Shown one piece after another: positions 18,339-26,343 of a DNA stretch of 64,000 nt. The position numbers and the translations under genes were made by a program. Origin of the DNA: Corallococcus sp. AS-1-6 (GTDB lineage Bacteria > Myxococcota > Myxococcia > Myxococcales > Myxococcaceae); NCBI RefSeq assembly GCF_020037015.1, contig NZ_JAIQDE010000013.1:124001-188000 (forward strand), given 5' to 3'. Position 1 is the stretch's first letter. Each line of letters opens with the position of its first letter. The notes under the pieces are model-generated. The model ran no database searches, was not told the DNA's origin, and was given only the letters and a program-made list of their open reading frames with translations.

Positions 18339-19925
18339 ATGAGCCTCTCCGCGACCACGTCCCAGCGCACGAACTCCGTCTTCTCGAATCGTTCCCAGGC
18401 GCTGTCGACGAGCGCGGTTCGCACCAGCGCGAACCCCAACGCCATCCTGTCCCAGTACCAGCCCACGGGCGCCTCCGCGCGCACGGCGCGGCAGGACGGG
18501 CTGCAGCCGGGGGTGGCCGCGTCCACGAAGATGGCGCAGACGGACCTGGCTCGCCTGCAGCAGTACAAGGGCAACATCGAGGCGGCGGCGGCGAAGCACG
18601 GCCTGCCCCCCGCGCTGCTGGCCGCCATCGCCAGCCGTGAGTCGCGCGCGGGCGCGGCGTTGGACCGGACGGGCCACGGCGACGGCGGCAACGGCTTTGG
18701 CGTGATGCAGGTGGATCACCGCTACCACACGACCCGGGGTGGCCCCACCAGCGCGGAGCACATCGACCAGGCGGCGGGCATCCTCAAGGGCTACGTCAAC
18801 GACATGAAGAAGGCGCACCCGGACTGGTCCGAGGCGCAGCAGCTTCGTGGCGCGGTGGCCGCGTACAACTCCGGCCCGGGCAACGTCCGCACCATCCAGA
18901 ACATGGACGTGGGCACCACGGGCAATGACTACTCCAACGACGTGTGGGCGCGCGCGCAGGCGCTGGCGCCGCACTTCGGCGGTGCCGCGACGCCCGGCAC
19001 CACCACCACGAACACCCCCACGCGCCCGTCGCAGACCGCCGACACCTTCGAGCCCGCGAGCACCCCGCAGCGGCCGGGGACGAGGCAGTGGACCCCCGCG
19101 CCCTCGATGGACCAGGTGAAGGTGCGTGGCAACAACCTGCGAGAGGGTATGCAGGGCCCGGCCGTGAAGCAGCTCCAGGAGATGCTGGGCATCCCGGCGG
19201 ACGGCAAGTTCGGCCCCGTGACGAAGAAGGCCGTGGAGGACTTCCAGCGGGCGAACGGCGTGCGCGCGGGCAACAACGCGGGCCAGGTCGGCCCCGACAC
19301 GCTCAAGGCGCTGCAGGGCAACCGCCCCGGCACCACGAACAACACCCAGGGCACGAACAACACCCAGGGGACGAACAACACCCAGGGCACGAACAACAAC
19401 GGCGCGGTGCTGGGCAACGGCGTCCGCATCGACACCAACAACGCCACGCTGAAGAAGCTGGCCACGTCGCGCCTGAACAACGGCCAGACGGGCTACTGCG
19501 TGCGCACCACGCTGGACAACATGACCCGGCTGGGCATCCCGAACACGCCGGCGGCGACGGGCAACGACCCGAACAACCCCCGCGGCGGCATGGCGCAGAT
19601 GCTGCGCAACGGCTGGGAGTCCATCCCGTTCCCGGGCGCGCAGCAGAAGGCCATCAAGAGCCCGTACGGCAACGCCACCGCGAACGTCGTGACCGCGGAC
19701 CAGTACCGCAAGCTCGTCGCGGACGGGAAGGTGCCGGACGGCGCCATCATCTTCCAGACGCGCCACGGCTGGGACTACAGCGGCGGCTCCAAGGGCAACG
19801 ACATGGGCATCGTGCGCAACGGCGGCAAGACGACCCACAACTACCAGGACATGAACTCCATCATCTATTCGGACTGCAAGGAGGTCGTCATCCTGGTCCC
19901 GAAGGGCGCCATCCAGCGCGACTGA
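18339..19925 (+). CDS. Goose-type lysozyme with peptidoglycan-binding and C-terminal cysteine-peptidase-like domain
   Basis: 528 aa from ATG 18339 with GAGGA 8 bases upstream. No signal peptide; the first 60 residues are Ser/Thr/Ala-rich. Residues about 70-215 are a lytic transglycosylase/lysozyme G domain: LAAIASRESRAG with catalytic Glu101, GFGVMQVD and AVAAYNSGPGNV. Residues about 262-330 are a PG_binding_1 domain (LREGMQGPAVKQLQEMLG). A TNNTQG linker repeat follows. The last 150 residues have GYCVRTTLDNM (Cys387), TRHGWD (His about 475) and an Asp/Asn-rich region, as in papain-like NlpC/CHAP peptidases; that call is weaker. It would cut glycan and perhaps peptide bonds in peptidoglycan, probably of prey. 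Confidence 0.82.
   Translation: MSLSATTSQRTNSVFSNRSQALSTSAVRTSANPNAILSQYQPTGASARTARQDGLQPGVAASTKMAQTDLARLQQYKGNIEAAAAKHGLPPALLAAIASRESRAGAALDRTGHGDGGNGFGVMQVDHRYHTTRGGPTSAEHIDQAAGILKGYVNDMKKAHPDWSEAQQLRGAVAAYNSGPGNVRTIQNMDVGTTGNDYSNDVWARAQALAPHFGGAATPGTTTTNTPTRPSQTADTFEPASTPQRPGTRQWTPAPSMDQVKVRGNNLREGMQGPAVKQLQEMLGIPADGKFGPVTKKAVEDFQRANGVRAGNNAGQVGPDTLKALQGNRPGTTNNTQGTNNTQGTNNTQGTNNNGAVLGNGVRIDTNNATLKKLATSRLNNGQTGYCVRTTLDNMTRLGIPNTPAATGNDPNNPRGGMAQMLRNGWESIPFPGAQQKAIKSPYGNATANVVTADQYRKLVADGKVPDGAIIFQTRHGWDYSGGSKGNDMGIVRNGGKTTHNYQDMNSIIYSDCKEVVILVPKGAIQRD
19335..19397 (+). repeat. 18-base in-frame tandem repeat (TNNTQG linker)
   Basis: Three full copies and one partial copy of an 18-base unit encode T-N-N-T-Q-G. 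They form a flexible linker between the peptidoglycan-binding domain and the C-terminal domain of the lysozyme. Copies are almost identical at the DNA level, so length may vary between strains. Confidence 0.85.
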
Positions 19926-19948
19926 TGCGGTCCTGATGGGACGGGGAG

Positions 19949-19968
19949 GGGGCCGGGCTTCAGGCCCC
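19949..19968. terminator. Short hairpin between convergent genes
   Basis: GGGGCC (19949-19954) and GGCCCC (19963-19968) pair between the lysozyme stop and the tetR stop. Weak candidate for a shared terminator. Confidence 0.3.
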
Positions 19969-20544
19969 TTCCTTCGTCAGCAGCTCCGCGCCCAGCTTCT
20001 TCGCGGCGTCCAGGAGCTCGTCCCCCAGCTTCGTGCCGCGCACGGCGCGCGACAGTGACAGCGCGCCGTACATGAGCGCGATGGCGGCCATCGCCTTCTC
20101 CCGGCGCCGCGCTCCGGGCGGCAGCAGCTCCGCGTACGAGCGGACGAACTCCTGGAGCTCCGCCTCCAGCGCGCCCCGGTAGGGCTCCCCCGCGCGCGAC
20201 ACCTCCGCGGTGATGCTGGGCAGCGGGCAGGTGGGGGTGACGGCGTCGCGGTGCTTGCGCGACAGGTAGCGCTCCAGCACCTTCAGCGCGGGCGCGTCCG
20301 GCGCGTCCTCCTTCGCCTTGCGCAGGAGCGCGTTCCACACCGTGCGGGCGGTGCCCCGGAGGGTCTCCGTGAACAGGTGCTCCTTCGAGTCGAAGTGACC
20401 GTAGAAGCCGCCCACGGTGAGCCCGGCCCCCTTCATCACGTCCATGATGGAGCTGGCCTGGATGCCCCGCTCCAGGAGCAGCGTGGCGGCGGACGCGAGG
20501 ATGGCGTCATGCGACTTCTGCTTCTGCTCCGTCTTCTGGGTCAT
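19960..20544 (-). CDS. TetR/AcrR family transcriptional regulator
   Basis: 194 aa from ATG 20544; the 10 extra upstream codons of the open frame would lie inside an operator-like palindrome, so the shorter start is chosen. The N-terminus is a classic TetR helix-turn-helix: AILASAATLLLERGIQASSIMDVMKGAGLTVGGFYGHFDSK split over about 15-55. The C-terminal ligand domain has TCPLPSITAEVSR, as in TetR_C proteins of the YxaF/LmrA kind. These are repressors released by small molecules. The palindrome ends 3 bases upstream of the start codon and strongly suggests self-repression. No other target is adjacent. Confidence 0.88.
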   Translation of the reverse strand: MTQKTEQKQKSHDAILASAATLLLERGIQASSIMDVMKGAGLTVGGFYGHFDSKEHLFTETLRGTARTVWNALLRKAKEDAPDAPALKVLERYLSRKHRDAVTPTCPLPSITAEVSRAGEPYRGALEAELQEFVRSYAELLPPGARRREKAMAAIALMYGALSLSRAVRGTKLGDELLDAAKKLGAELLTKEGA

Positions 20545-20547
20545 GAT

Positions 20548-20576
20548 GGATGACGGCAGTAATCTTGCCGTCATCC
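20548..20576. promoter_or_regulatory. Perfect 11-base palindrome, probable TetR operator
   Basis: GGATGACGGCA (20548-20558) and TGCCGTCATCC (20566-20576) are perfect inverted arms with a 7-base AT-rich centre, ending 3 bases before the tetR start at 20544. Size, symmetry and position fit a TetR dimer site that blocks its own transcription or translation. Confidence 0.75.
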
Positions 20577-20607
20577 TCCGTCAAGGCGGCGCCCGCTCGC
20601 GCGCCTG

Positions 20608-21798
20608 CTACTTCTTCTTGCGCGAGCCGTCCTCGTGGAAGGCCTCGTCCTCCACGAGCCCGCCGTCCGGGTTCCAGCGCTTGCGCGCGGTGACGCGGCC
20701 GCCCGTCCACTGCGAGTCCTCGATGAGGGTGCCGTTCTCCGCCCACACCTGGCGCCGGCCCTCCGCCTTGCCCTTCACGTAGTGCTCGCGGCGCTCCGTG
20801 CCGCCGTCCGGGAGGAAGGTCTCCGACACGCCGTCGGGGTCGAAGCCGTTGTGGAAGTCGCCCTTGATGAGGTTCCGCCGCTCGCGCAGCGAGCCGTCGT
20901 CCTCGAAGAAGGACTCCACCGCGCGGTCTCCGCTCACGACGAGCTCATGCTTGCGCTCGCCGTTCTGGAAGTAGTCCACGCGCTTCACCTGCTGGCGGTT
21001 CTTCCAGGTGACGACCTCCTTCTTGCCGCCGTCCTTGAAGAACTCCGTCTCGTCGCCCTCGCGCTCGCCCTGGACCCAGGTGGTGGAGTGGAGCGCCTTC
21101 CCGTCGGCGTACCGCGTGCTCACGCCGTCGAGCACGCCCGCGGCGTACGCGTTGGTCGCGGTGCGCTGCCCGTCCTTGTCGAAGAGCTCCGTCACCCCTT
21201 CGCGCCGCCCGTTCTTCAGCGGGATGACGGCGCGCTTCTGCCCGTTGGGGTGGAAGAACACGAGCGGGGAGGGCCCCTTCCAGACGCAGTCCTTCAGGCC
21301 CGCCTCCCAGGAGGACTGGAGGCCACAGCCCGCCTTGGTGAGCCGCCCGGTCTCTTCGTAGTCCTCGAAGGTGCTCTTCGCGTCCTCCGGCTGCCGGTCC
21401 ACGCGCCGGGACACCTTGCCGTTGGGGTGGTAGCGCAGCGACTCGCCCTGCTCGTGGTCGTCCACGTAGTGGGAGGTCTCCACCAGCCGGCCGTCCTCGT
21501 AGCGCTTGAAGCCGCCGTGGCGCTTGTCGGCCTTGTACTCCTGCTCCACGGCGCGCCCGTCGGACCAGCGGCGCACCTCCCAGCCGTCCTTCTTGCCGTT
21601 CTTGAACGAGACGGTGTGCGTCTCCTTCTTCGTGTCCTCGTCCACGCACCGCACGGTGCCGGTGAGGTTCGCGGTGGAGTGGCCGTTGTCCAGGTTGATG
21701 GGCTTGCCCTGGAACGAGCAGCGCTCGATGGCCCACGCGGGCGCGGAGAAGAGGGGCACGGACAGCAGGACAAGACGCATCACGGACGGCGCGCGCAT
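20608..21798 (-). CDS. Exported YwqK/MORN-like repeat protein
   Basis: 396 aa from ATG 21798; ATG 21780 is an alternative and neither has a good ribosome site. A Sec signal peptide (MRLVLLSVPLFSAPAWA) precedes IERCSFQG. The mature protein is a chain of about fifteen beta-hairpin repeats of 20-25 residues. Examples are LRYHPNGKVSRRV, VFFHPNGQKRAVIPLKNGRREG and ETEFFKDGGKKEVVTWKN. This is the YwqK or MORN-variant repeat, with Y/F-x-x-x-G-x-x. Databases call such proteins toxin-antitoxin YwqK family antitoxin, but no toxin partner is visible and the signal peptide argues for a periplasmic or surface scaffold. It is upstream of tetR on the same strand. Confidence 0.72.
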   Translation of the reverse strand: MRAPSVMRLVLLSVPLFSAPAWAIERCSFQGKPINLDNGHSTANLTGTVRCVDEDTKKETHTVSFKNGKKDGWEVRRWSDGRAVEQEYKADKRHGGFKRYEDGRLVETSHYVDDHEQGESLRYHPNGKVSRRVDRQPEDAKSTFEDYEETGRLTKAGCGLQSSWEAGLKDCVWKGPSPLVFFHPNGQKRAVIPLKNGRREGVTELFDKDGQRTATNAYAAGVLDGVSTRYADGKALHSTTWVQGEREGDETEFFKDGGKKEVVTWKNRQQVKRVDYFQNGERKHELVVSGDRAVESFFEDDGSLRERRNLIKGDFHNGFDPDGVSETFLPDGGTERREHYVKGKAEGRRQVWAENGTLIEDSQWTGGRVTARKRWNPDGGLVEDEAFHEDGSRKKK

Positions 21799-21931
21799 GG
21801 GTGGCTCACGAGAAGGAGGCTGGGTGCACCGTAGCCGCGAGCCCCCGGGTCCTGGAACGGCTTCCGGGCCCACACCCGCCATGGACATGGCGAGGGGGCC
21901 CGGAGGGAAGACCGCGAAGGGGGGGGCTTCT

Positions 21932-23161
21932 TCAGCGCGAGGCGACGGGCTGCGTCTCCGGCTTCGGCTCCAGGGTGGCCCTGGCGGCGTCGATGGCGGC
22001 CTGGATGTCCAGCTTGCCGCCGGTGATGACCTTGCCCTTGAGGTCCGGGTCCTGCTCCACCGTCTTGAGGATGAGGTCGCGCACCTGCACGGCCGTCAGG
22101 TCCGGGTTCTCCGCGAACATGCGCGCGGCGGTGGCGGCCACGGTGGGGGTGGCCATGGAGGTGCCGCTCATCTCCTCCCAGTCGTTGCCGGGCACGGTGC
22201 TGAGCACGTCCTCGCCCACCGCGGCCAGGTCCACCACCTTGTCGCCGTGCGACGAGAAGCGGGCCAGCTTGTCGTTGTTGCGGTCCATGGACGCCACGGT
22301 GAGGACGTTGGGCAGGTCCACGTTGGCGGGCATGTCCGGCACGTTGTTCATGTTGCTGCCGTTGCCGTTGGCCGTGGCCGCGAGCAGCAGGATGTCCGCG
22401 TCCGCCAGCTTCTGGATGGCGGCCTCCCAGCGCTTCTGGGACGCGGCGTCGCGGTAGGAGTCACCGAAGCTCGCGTTGGCGGCGCGGATGTTCACGCCGT
22501 GCTCGGTCTTCATCTTCACCAGGTAGTCCACCGAGCGCTCGAAGTTGGTGAGCAGGTCCGCGCCGTCGTACAGGCCGCCCACGCTCAGAATCTTCGCCTT
22601 GCCCGCGGCGATGCCGGTGTTGCCCTCGCCGTTGTCCTCGGCGGCGATGATGCCCGCCACGTGCGTGCCGTGGTCCGTGCCGTCGCCCTTGAACGGGTCG
22701 CCCTTGCCGGTGCCCACGTTGAAGCCGTGGATGTCATCCGCGATGCCGTTGCCGTCGTTGTCGATGCCGTCCCCCGCCACTTCACCGGGGTTCGTCCACA
22801 TCGCGTCGTCCAGGTCCGTGTGCTTGTAGTCCACGCCACCGTCGATGACCGCGATGACCGGCTCGCCCGTGAGCTTCGGCCTGGGCTGGGACGGGTCCAC
22901 CGCCTTCGTGTCGGCGACCTTGTTCGCGCCCGGCTTCACCGCGACGTTGGCGCCGCCAAAGGCGAAGGCCGACGCCGGAACGCTGGCGCCCGGAGGCGTG
23001 GGGCGGCCCGTCGGGCGGTCCACGAAGTTGGAGGGGCGCGCACCCTGGGAGTCGAAGCCGTCATGCACCGTCAGCGGCTTCGCCTTGGGCGCCTGGGCGC
23101 GCGAGGTGGCCGCGTTGGCGGTCGGGGCGATGGAGGCGGGCGACTTGCGGTTGATTTCCAT
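21932..23161 (-). CDS. Subtilisin-like serine protease (S8) without signal peptide
   Basis: 409 aa from ATG 23161 with GGAGG 7 bases upstream. Catalytic triad: Asp107 in VIDGGVDYKH, His164 in DHGTHVAG, Ser335 in SGTSMATP. The oxyanion Asn lies in ATANGNGSNM. An Asp/Asn-rich stretch DGIDNDGNGIADD (about 131-143) probably binds calcium. There is no signal peptide. Residues 1-100 are Ala/Pro/Thr-rich and include TVHDGFDSQGAR, close in form to the NDGFSAGGAQ element of the 14710 protein. The N-terminal part may be a propeptide or export signal. Neighbours are secreted or surface enzymes, so a lytic role outside the cell is likely although the route is unknown. Confidence 0.88.
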   Translation of the reverse strand: MEINRKSPASIAPTANAATSRAQAPKAKPLTVHDGFDSQGARPSNFVDRPTGRPTPPGASVPASAFAFGGANVAVKPGANKVADTKAVDPSQPRPKLTGEPVIAVIDGGVDYKHTDLDDAMWTNPGEVAGDGIDNDGNGIADDIHGFNVGTGKGDPFKGDGTDHGTHVAGIIAAEDNGEGNTGIAAGKAKILSVGGLYDGADLLTNFERSVDYLVKMKTEHGVNIRAANASFGDSYRDAASQKRWEAAIQKLADADILLLAATANGNGSNMNNVPDMPANVDLPNVLTVASMDRNNDKLARFSSHGDKVVDLAAVGEDVLSTVPGNDWEEMSGTSMATPTVAATAARMFAENPDLTAVQVRDLILKTVEQDPDLKGKVITGGKLDIQAAIDAARATLEPKPETQPVASR

Positions 23162-23265
23162 GGGGTTCCTCCGGGGGGGATGAGGAGCGGCCTACTGACT
23201 CCTACATTGTCGCATCGCGGCGATTCAAGTTTCGTCCGCAATGGTTTTTCAGGAGGACCCCGGGT

Positions 23266-23298
23266 GCACCGGACGCACGGCCTGCGTGCGCCCGGTGC
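23266..23298 (-). terminator. Hairpin terminator of the M13 peptidase gene
   Basis: A 14-base stem with one mismatch (23266-23279 with 23285-23298) and a 5-base loop lies 13 bases past the stop of the M13 peptidase gene on the minus strand. It separates that gene from the subtilase. Confidence 0.6.
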
Positions 23299-23311
23299 GG
23301 GTGGGGCGGTG

Positions 23312-25471
23312 CTACCAGACCTTCACGCGCTGCTCGGGGGCCAGGTAGAGGCCCTGGCCGGGCTTCACGTCGAACGCCGGGTACCACGCGTCCAGGTTGC
23401 GCACGGTGGCCGCGCGGAACATGCCGGGCGAGTGGCCGTCCGTCACGAGCAGCCGGCGCAGCAGCGGCTCGCGGAACTTGTTGCGCCACACCTGCGCGAA
23501 GCCCATGAAGAAGCGCTGCTCGCCCGTGAAGCCGTCCAGCGTGGGCGCGGGCTTGCCCTCCAGGGACATCACGTAGGCGTCATGCGCGATGGAGACGCCG
23601 GCCACGTCGGCGATGTTCTCGCCCAGCGTCAGCTCGCCGTTCACGTTCATGTCCGGCAGGGGCTTGTACGCGTTGTACTGCGCGGCCAGCGCCTTGCCCG
23701 CGGCCTTGAACTGCTCCAGGTCCTTGGGCGTCCACCAGTTGTCCAGCTTGCCCTTCGCGTCGAACTGCGCGCCCACGTCGTCGAAGCTGTGGACGATTTC
23801 GTGCCCGATGACGGAGCCGATGCCGCCGTAGTTCACGGCGGGGTCCGCGTTCGGGTCGAAGAACGGGGGCTGGAGGATGGCGGCCGGGAAGATGATGGAG
23901 TTCTGCTGCGGCGAGTTGAGCGCGTTGACCTCCTGGGGCGTCATGAACCACTCCATGCGGTTCACGGGCTTGCCCAGCTTGGCCAGGTTGCGCTGGTGCT
24001 CGAAGCGCTCCGCGCGCTCCGCGTTGCCGAAGGCGTCTCCCTTGATGATTTCCAGGCCGGAGTAGTCGCGCCAGGTGTCCGGGTGGCCAATGCCCACCTG
24101 CACCGTGCCCAGCTTCTCCTTGGCGCGGGCCTTGGTCTCCGGCGACATCCACGCGAGCGCGTCGATGTGGCGGCCCAGCGCGGCCAGGATGTTGCGCACC
24201 ATCTGGTCCGCCTCGGCCTTGGCGGCCGGCGGGAAGTGCTTCTCCACGTAGCGCTTGCCCACCGCTTCGCCCATGGCGGAGTTGGTGAAGTTCACGCCGC
24301 GCTTCCAGCGGTCGCTCAACTGCTGCGCGCCGGAGAGCGTCTTCCCGCTGAAGTCGAAGCCCGCGTCCACGAAGGCCTTCGACAGGTAGGGGGTGCCCTC
24401 CATGATGGCGTGGAAGGCCAGGTAGTCCTTCCACGTCTGGAGCGGCTCGCTGCCCACCAGCTTCGCGATGCCGGTGATGGCGGACGGCTGCCAGACGATG
24501 AAGTCCTTCTGGGACCCGAGGCCGGCGCTCGCGAAGTACGCGGCCCAGTCCATGCCGGGCGCCTTCTTCGCGAAGTCCGTCTGCTTCCAGGGGTTGTTCA
24601 CCTTCTCCACGTCCTGCGTGTCCTGCGCGGACCAGTGGGCCTGGGCGATCTTCATCTCCAGGCCGAAGATGGCGCGGGCCTTCGCGTCCGCGTCGGGGAT
24701 GCCGGCGTTCTTCAACTGGGTGGCGATGTGCTGCTGGTACTTCTCACGCACCTCTTTGAAGCGCGGCGTGTCCTTCAGATAGAAGTCGCGGTCCGGCAGG
24801 CCCAGGCCGCCCTGGAGGATGTAGGCGGCGTAGCGGCTGGGGTCGTTCAGGTCCTCCGCCACCCACAGGCCCAGGAGGCGGCCCGTGGTGGCCTGACCGG
24901 TGTTGAGCGGATCCACGTCGCTGCGCAGCGTGGTGCCCAGCAGCGCGGCCAGGGACTTGCGGTTGGCGACCGCGGCGATGCGCTCCAGCTCCGGCTTGAG
25001 CGGCGTGGCGCCCCGGGCCTCGATGGCGGCCTCGTCCATGAAGCTGGCGTAGAAGTCACCCAGCTTGCGCTCCTCGCTGCCGGCGGGGGCGTCCGACTTC
25101 GCGGCGGCCTCCAGGATGTCGCGCGTCTGCTTCGTGGCGTCCTCGGCCAGGCGCGTGAACATGCCGAAGGAGGAGCGGTCCGGGGGAATCTCCGAGCTGT
25201 CCGCCCACTTGCCGTTGACGTAGCGGTAGAAGTCGTCGCCGGGGGCGACGGAGGTGTCCATGCCCGGCGTGTCGACGCCGAAGCTCCCGAAGTGCGGCTT
25301 GGGAGCGGCGGGGGCGGCGGGAGCCGGGGCCGGGGCCGGGGTGGCGGTGGCCTGGGCCGGCGGGGACTTCTCCGCGGGCGTGGTGGAGGCGCACGCGGTG
25401 ATGAGCGCGGAGGCGCAGACGCCGAGCGTCATGCGCGCGGCGCCAAACGGCGGTCTGGAACGGAACGACAT
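23312..25471 (-). CDS. M13 family metallopeptidase (neprilysin/PepO-like) lipoprotein
   Basis: 719 aa, the usual M13 length. ATG 25471 has GGAG 6 bases upstream. The signal peptide ends in a lipobox (ALITACAS), then a Pro/Ala linker. The N-terminal M13 domain begins near GMDTSVAPGDDFYRYVNGKW. The catalytic part has the zinc site GHEIVHSFDD (HExxH, about residue 560), the third ligand in LGENIADVAG, and ends VKVW, the M13 C-terminal signature minus its Cys. M13 enzymes cut short peptides on the hydrophobic side. As a lipoprotein it should act in the periplasm or on the cell surface. It is divergent from the GNAT gene across a palindrome-bearing gap. Confidence 0.93.
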   Translation of the reverse strand: MSFRSRPPFGAARMTLGVCASALITACASTTPAEKSPPAQATATPAPAPAPAAPAAPKPHFGSFGVDTPGMDTSVAPGDDFYRYVNGKWADSSEIPPDRSSFGMFTRLAEDATKQTRDILEAAAKSDAPAGSEERKLGDFYASFMDEAAIEARGATPLKPELERIAAVANRKSLAALLGTTLRSDVDPLNTGQATTGRLLGLWVAEDLNDPSRYAAYILQGGLGLPDRDFYLKDTPRFKEVREKYQQHIATQLKNAGIPDADAKARAIFGLEMKIAQAHWSAQDTQDVEKVNNPWKQTDFAKKAPGMDWAAYFASAGLGSQKDFIVWQPSAITGIAKLVGSEPLQTWKDYLAFHAIMEGTPYLSKAFVDAGFDFSGKTLSGAQQLSDRWKRGVNFTNSAMGEAVGKRYVEKHFPPAAKAEADQMVRNILAALGRHIDALAWMSPETKARAKEKLGTVQVGIGHPDTWRDYSGLEIIKGDAFGNAERAERFEHQRNLAKLGKPVNRMEWFMTPQEVNALNSPQQNSIIFPAAILQPPFFDPNADPAVNYGGIGSVIGHEIVHSFDDVGAQFDAKGKLDNWWTPKDLEQFKAAGKALAAQYNAYKPLPDMNVNGELTLGENIADVAGVSIAHDAYVMSLEGKPAPTLDGFTGEQRFFMGFAQVWRNKFREPLLRRLLVTDGHSPGMFRAATVRNLDAWYPAFDVKPGQGLYLAPEQRVKVW

Positions 25472-25536
25472 GGAGGCTCCTGGATGTGGCCCGTACGGGG
25501 TGGCGCACTCTGGCGCACGCGGGCGCGTCCCCAACA

Positions 25537-25581
25537 GCGCAAACGGCGGTTTCATCCCATGAAAACCGCGGACGCTTGCGC
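25537..25581. promoter_or_regulatory. Long imperfect palindrome between divergent genes
   Basis: An inner dyad, GCGGTTTCAT (25546-25555) against ATGAAAACCGC (25559-25569), has one bulged base and a CCC centre. Outer arms GCGCAA (25537-25542) and TTGCGC (25576-25581) extend it. It lies between the M13 peptidase (minus) and the GNAT (plus). It may be a shared operator or a cruciform. Confidence 0.45.
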
Positions 25582-25686
25582 GGGCCCGGAGCTCAAGGGC
25601 GGGAGAAGCGGACAGCAGCGGCCAGACGATGCATGCGATGCTCCAGGGCCTGGCTCCGGTAGGGGTTCGAGCCATTCGAGGGGCGT

Positions 25687-26343
25687 ATGACTCCCACCGC
25701 GTTTCGTCCTGCGTACACGGTCCAGACCGCGCACACCGTGCTCCGGTGCTGGTCGCCGGCTGACGCCGCGCTGGCGCTGCATGCCATCGAATCCAACCTC
25801 GAACACCTGCGTCCATGGATGGAGTGGGCCAAGCGCTATCCAATGAACGTCGCGCAGCAGGCCGGGCAGCTTCGCCGGATGCGCGGGCTGTTCGACCTGG
25901 GACAGGACTTCGCCTACGGCGTGTTCAGCCACGACGGCAGCGAAGTCCTCGGGGGAACGGGCCTGCATCCCCGGGTGGGCGAGGGCGCCCTGGAGATCGG
26001 CTACTGGATTTCAGCCCGCCACACGGGCCGGGGGCTGGCGACGGAGATCGCCGGGGCGCTCACCCGCGTCGCCTTCGAGGTCGAGGGCGTGCGCCGCGTG
26101 GAGATCCACTGCGACCCCCGCAACGTCCGCAGCGCGGCGGTCGCCCGGAGGCTGGGTTTCGTTCACGAAGGCACGTTGAGACAGCGGCTCGTCGCACCCG
26201 ACGGTGCGCTGCGCGACACGATGATCTGGACCCTGCTCGCGGAGGAGTATCCGGCCAGCCCCGCCGCCGCGATTTCCGTCGAGGCCTTCGACGTGCTGGG
26301 ACAGAGGCTGCTCCGAGATGACAAACCCGAGGTGTCTCGATGA
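25687..26343 (+). CDS. GNAT acetyltransferase, RimJ/RimL-like
   Basis: 218 aa from ATG 25687 with GAGGGG 4 bases upstream. It starts with TVLRCWSPADAALAL, then has EIGYWISARHTGRGLATEIAGAL (the acetyl-CoA pyrophosphate loop R-x-x-G-x-G/A) and DPRNVRSAAVARRLGFVHEG, typical of RimJ/RimL-type N-acetyltransferases. These move acetyl from acetyl-CoA to an amino group of a protein N-terminus or small molecule. Substrate unknown. Its stop overlaps the ATG of the next gene (ATGA), so the two are translationally coupled. Confidence 0.87.
   Translation: MTPTAFRPAYTVQTAHTVLRCWSPADAALALHAIESNLEHLRPWMEWAKRYPMNVAQQAGQLRRMRGLFDLGQDFAYGVFSHDGSEVLGGTGLHPRVGEGALEIGYWISARHTGRGLATEIAGALTRVAFEVEGVRRVEIHCDPRNVRSAAVARRLGFVHEGTLRQRLVAPDGALRDTMIWTLLAEEYPASPAAAISVEAFDVLGQRLLRDDKPEVSR

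Noticed and set aside
20608-21798. Toxin-antitoxin module
   Set aside because: YwqK repeats are called antitoxin by family name, but there is a signal peptide and no toxin gene next to it.
21506-25690. 1394-aa plus-strand ORF
   Set aside because: It lies antisense to the YwqK-like, subtilase and M13 genes, whose motifs are unmistakable. Composition is Val/Arg/Leu-rich mirror sequence.
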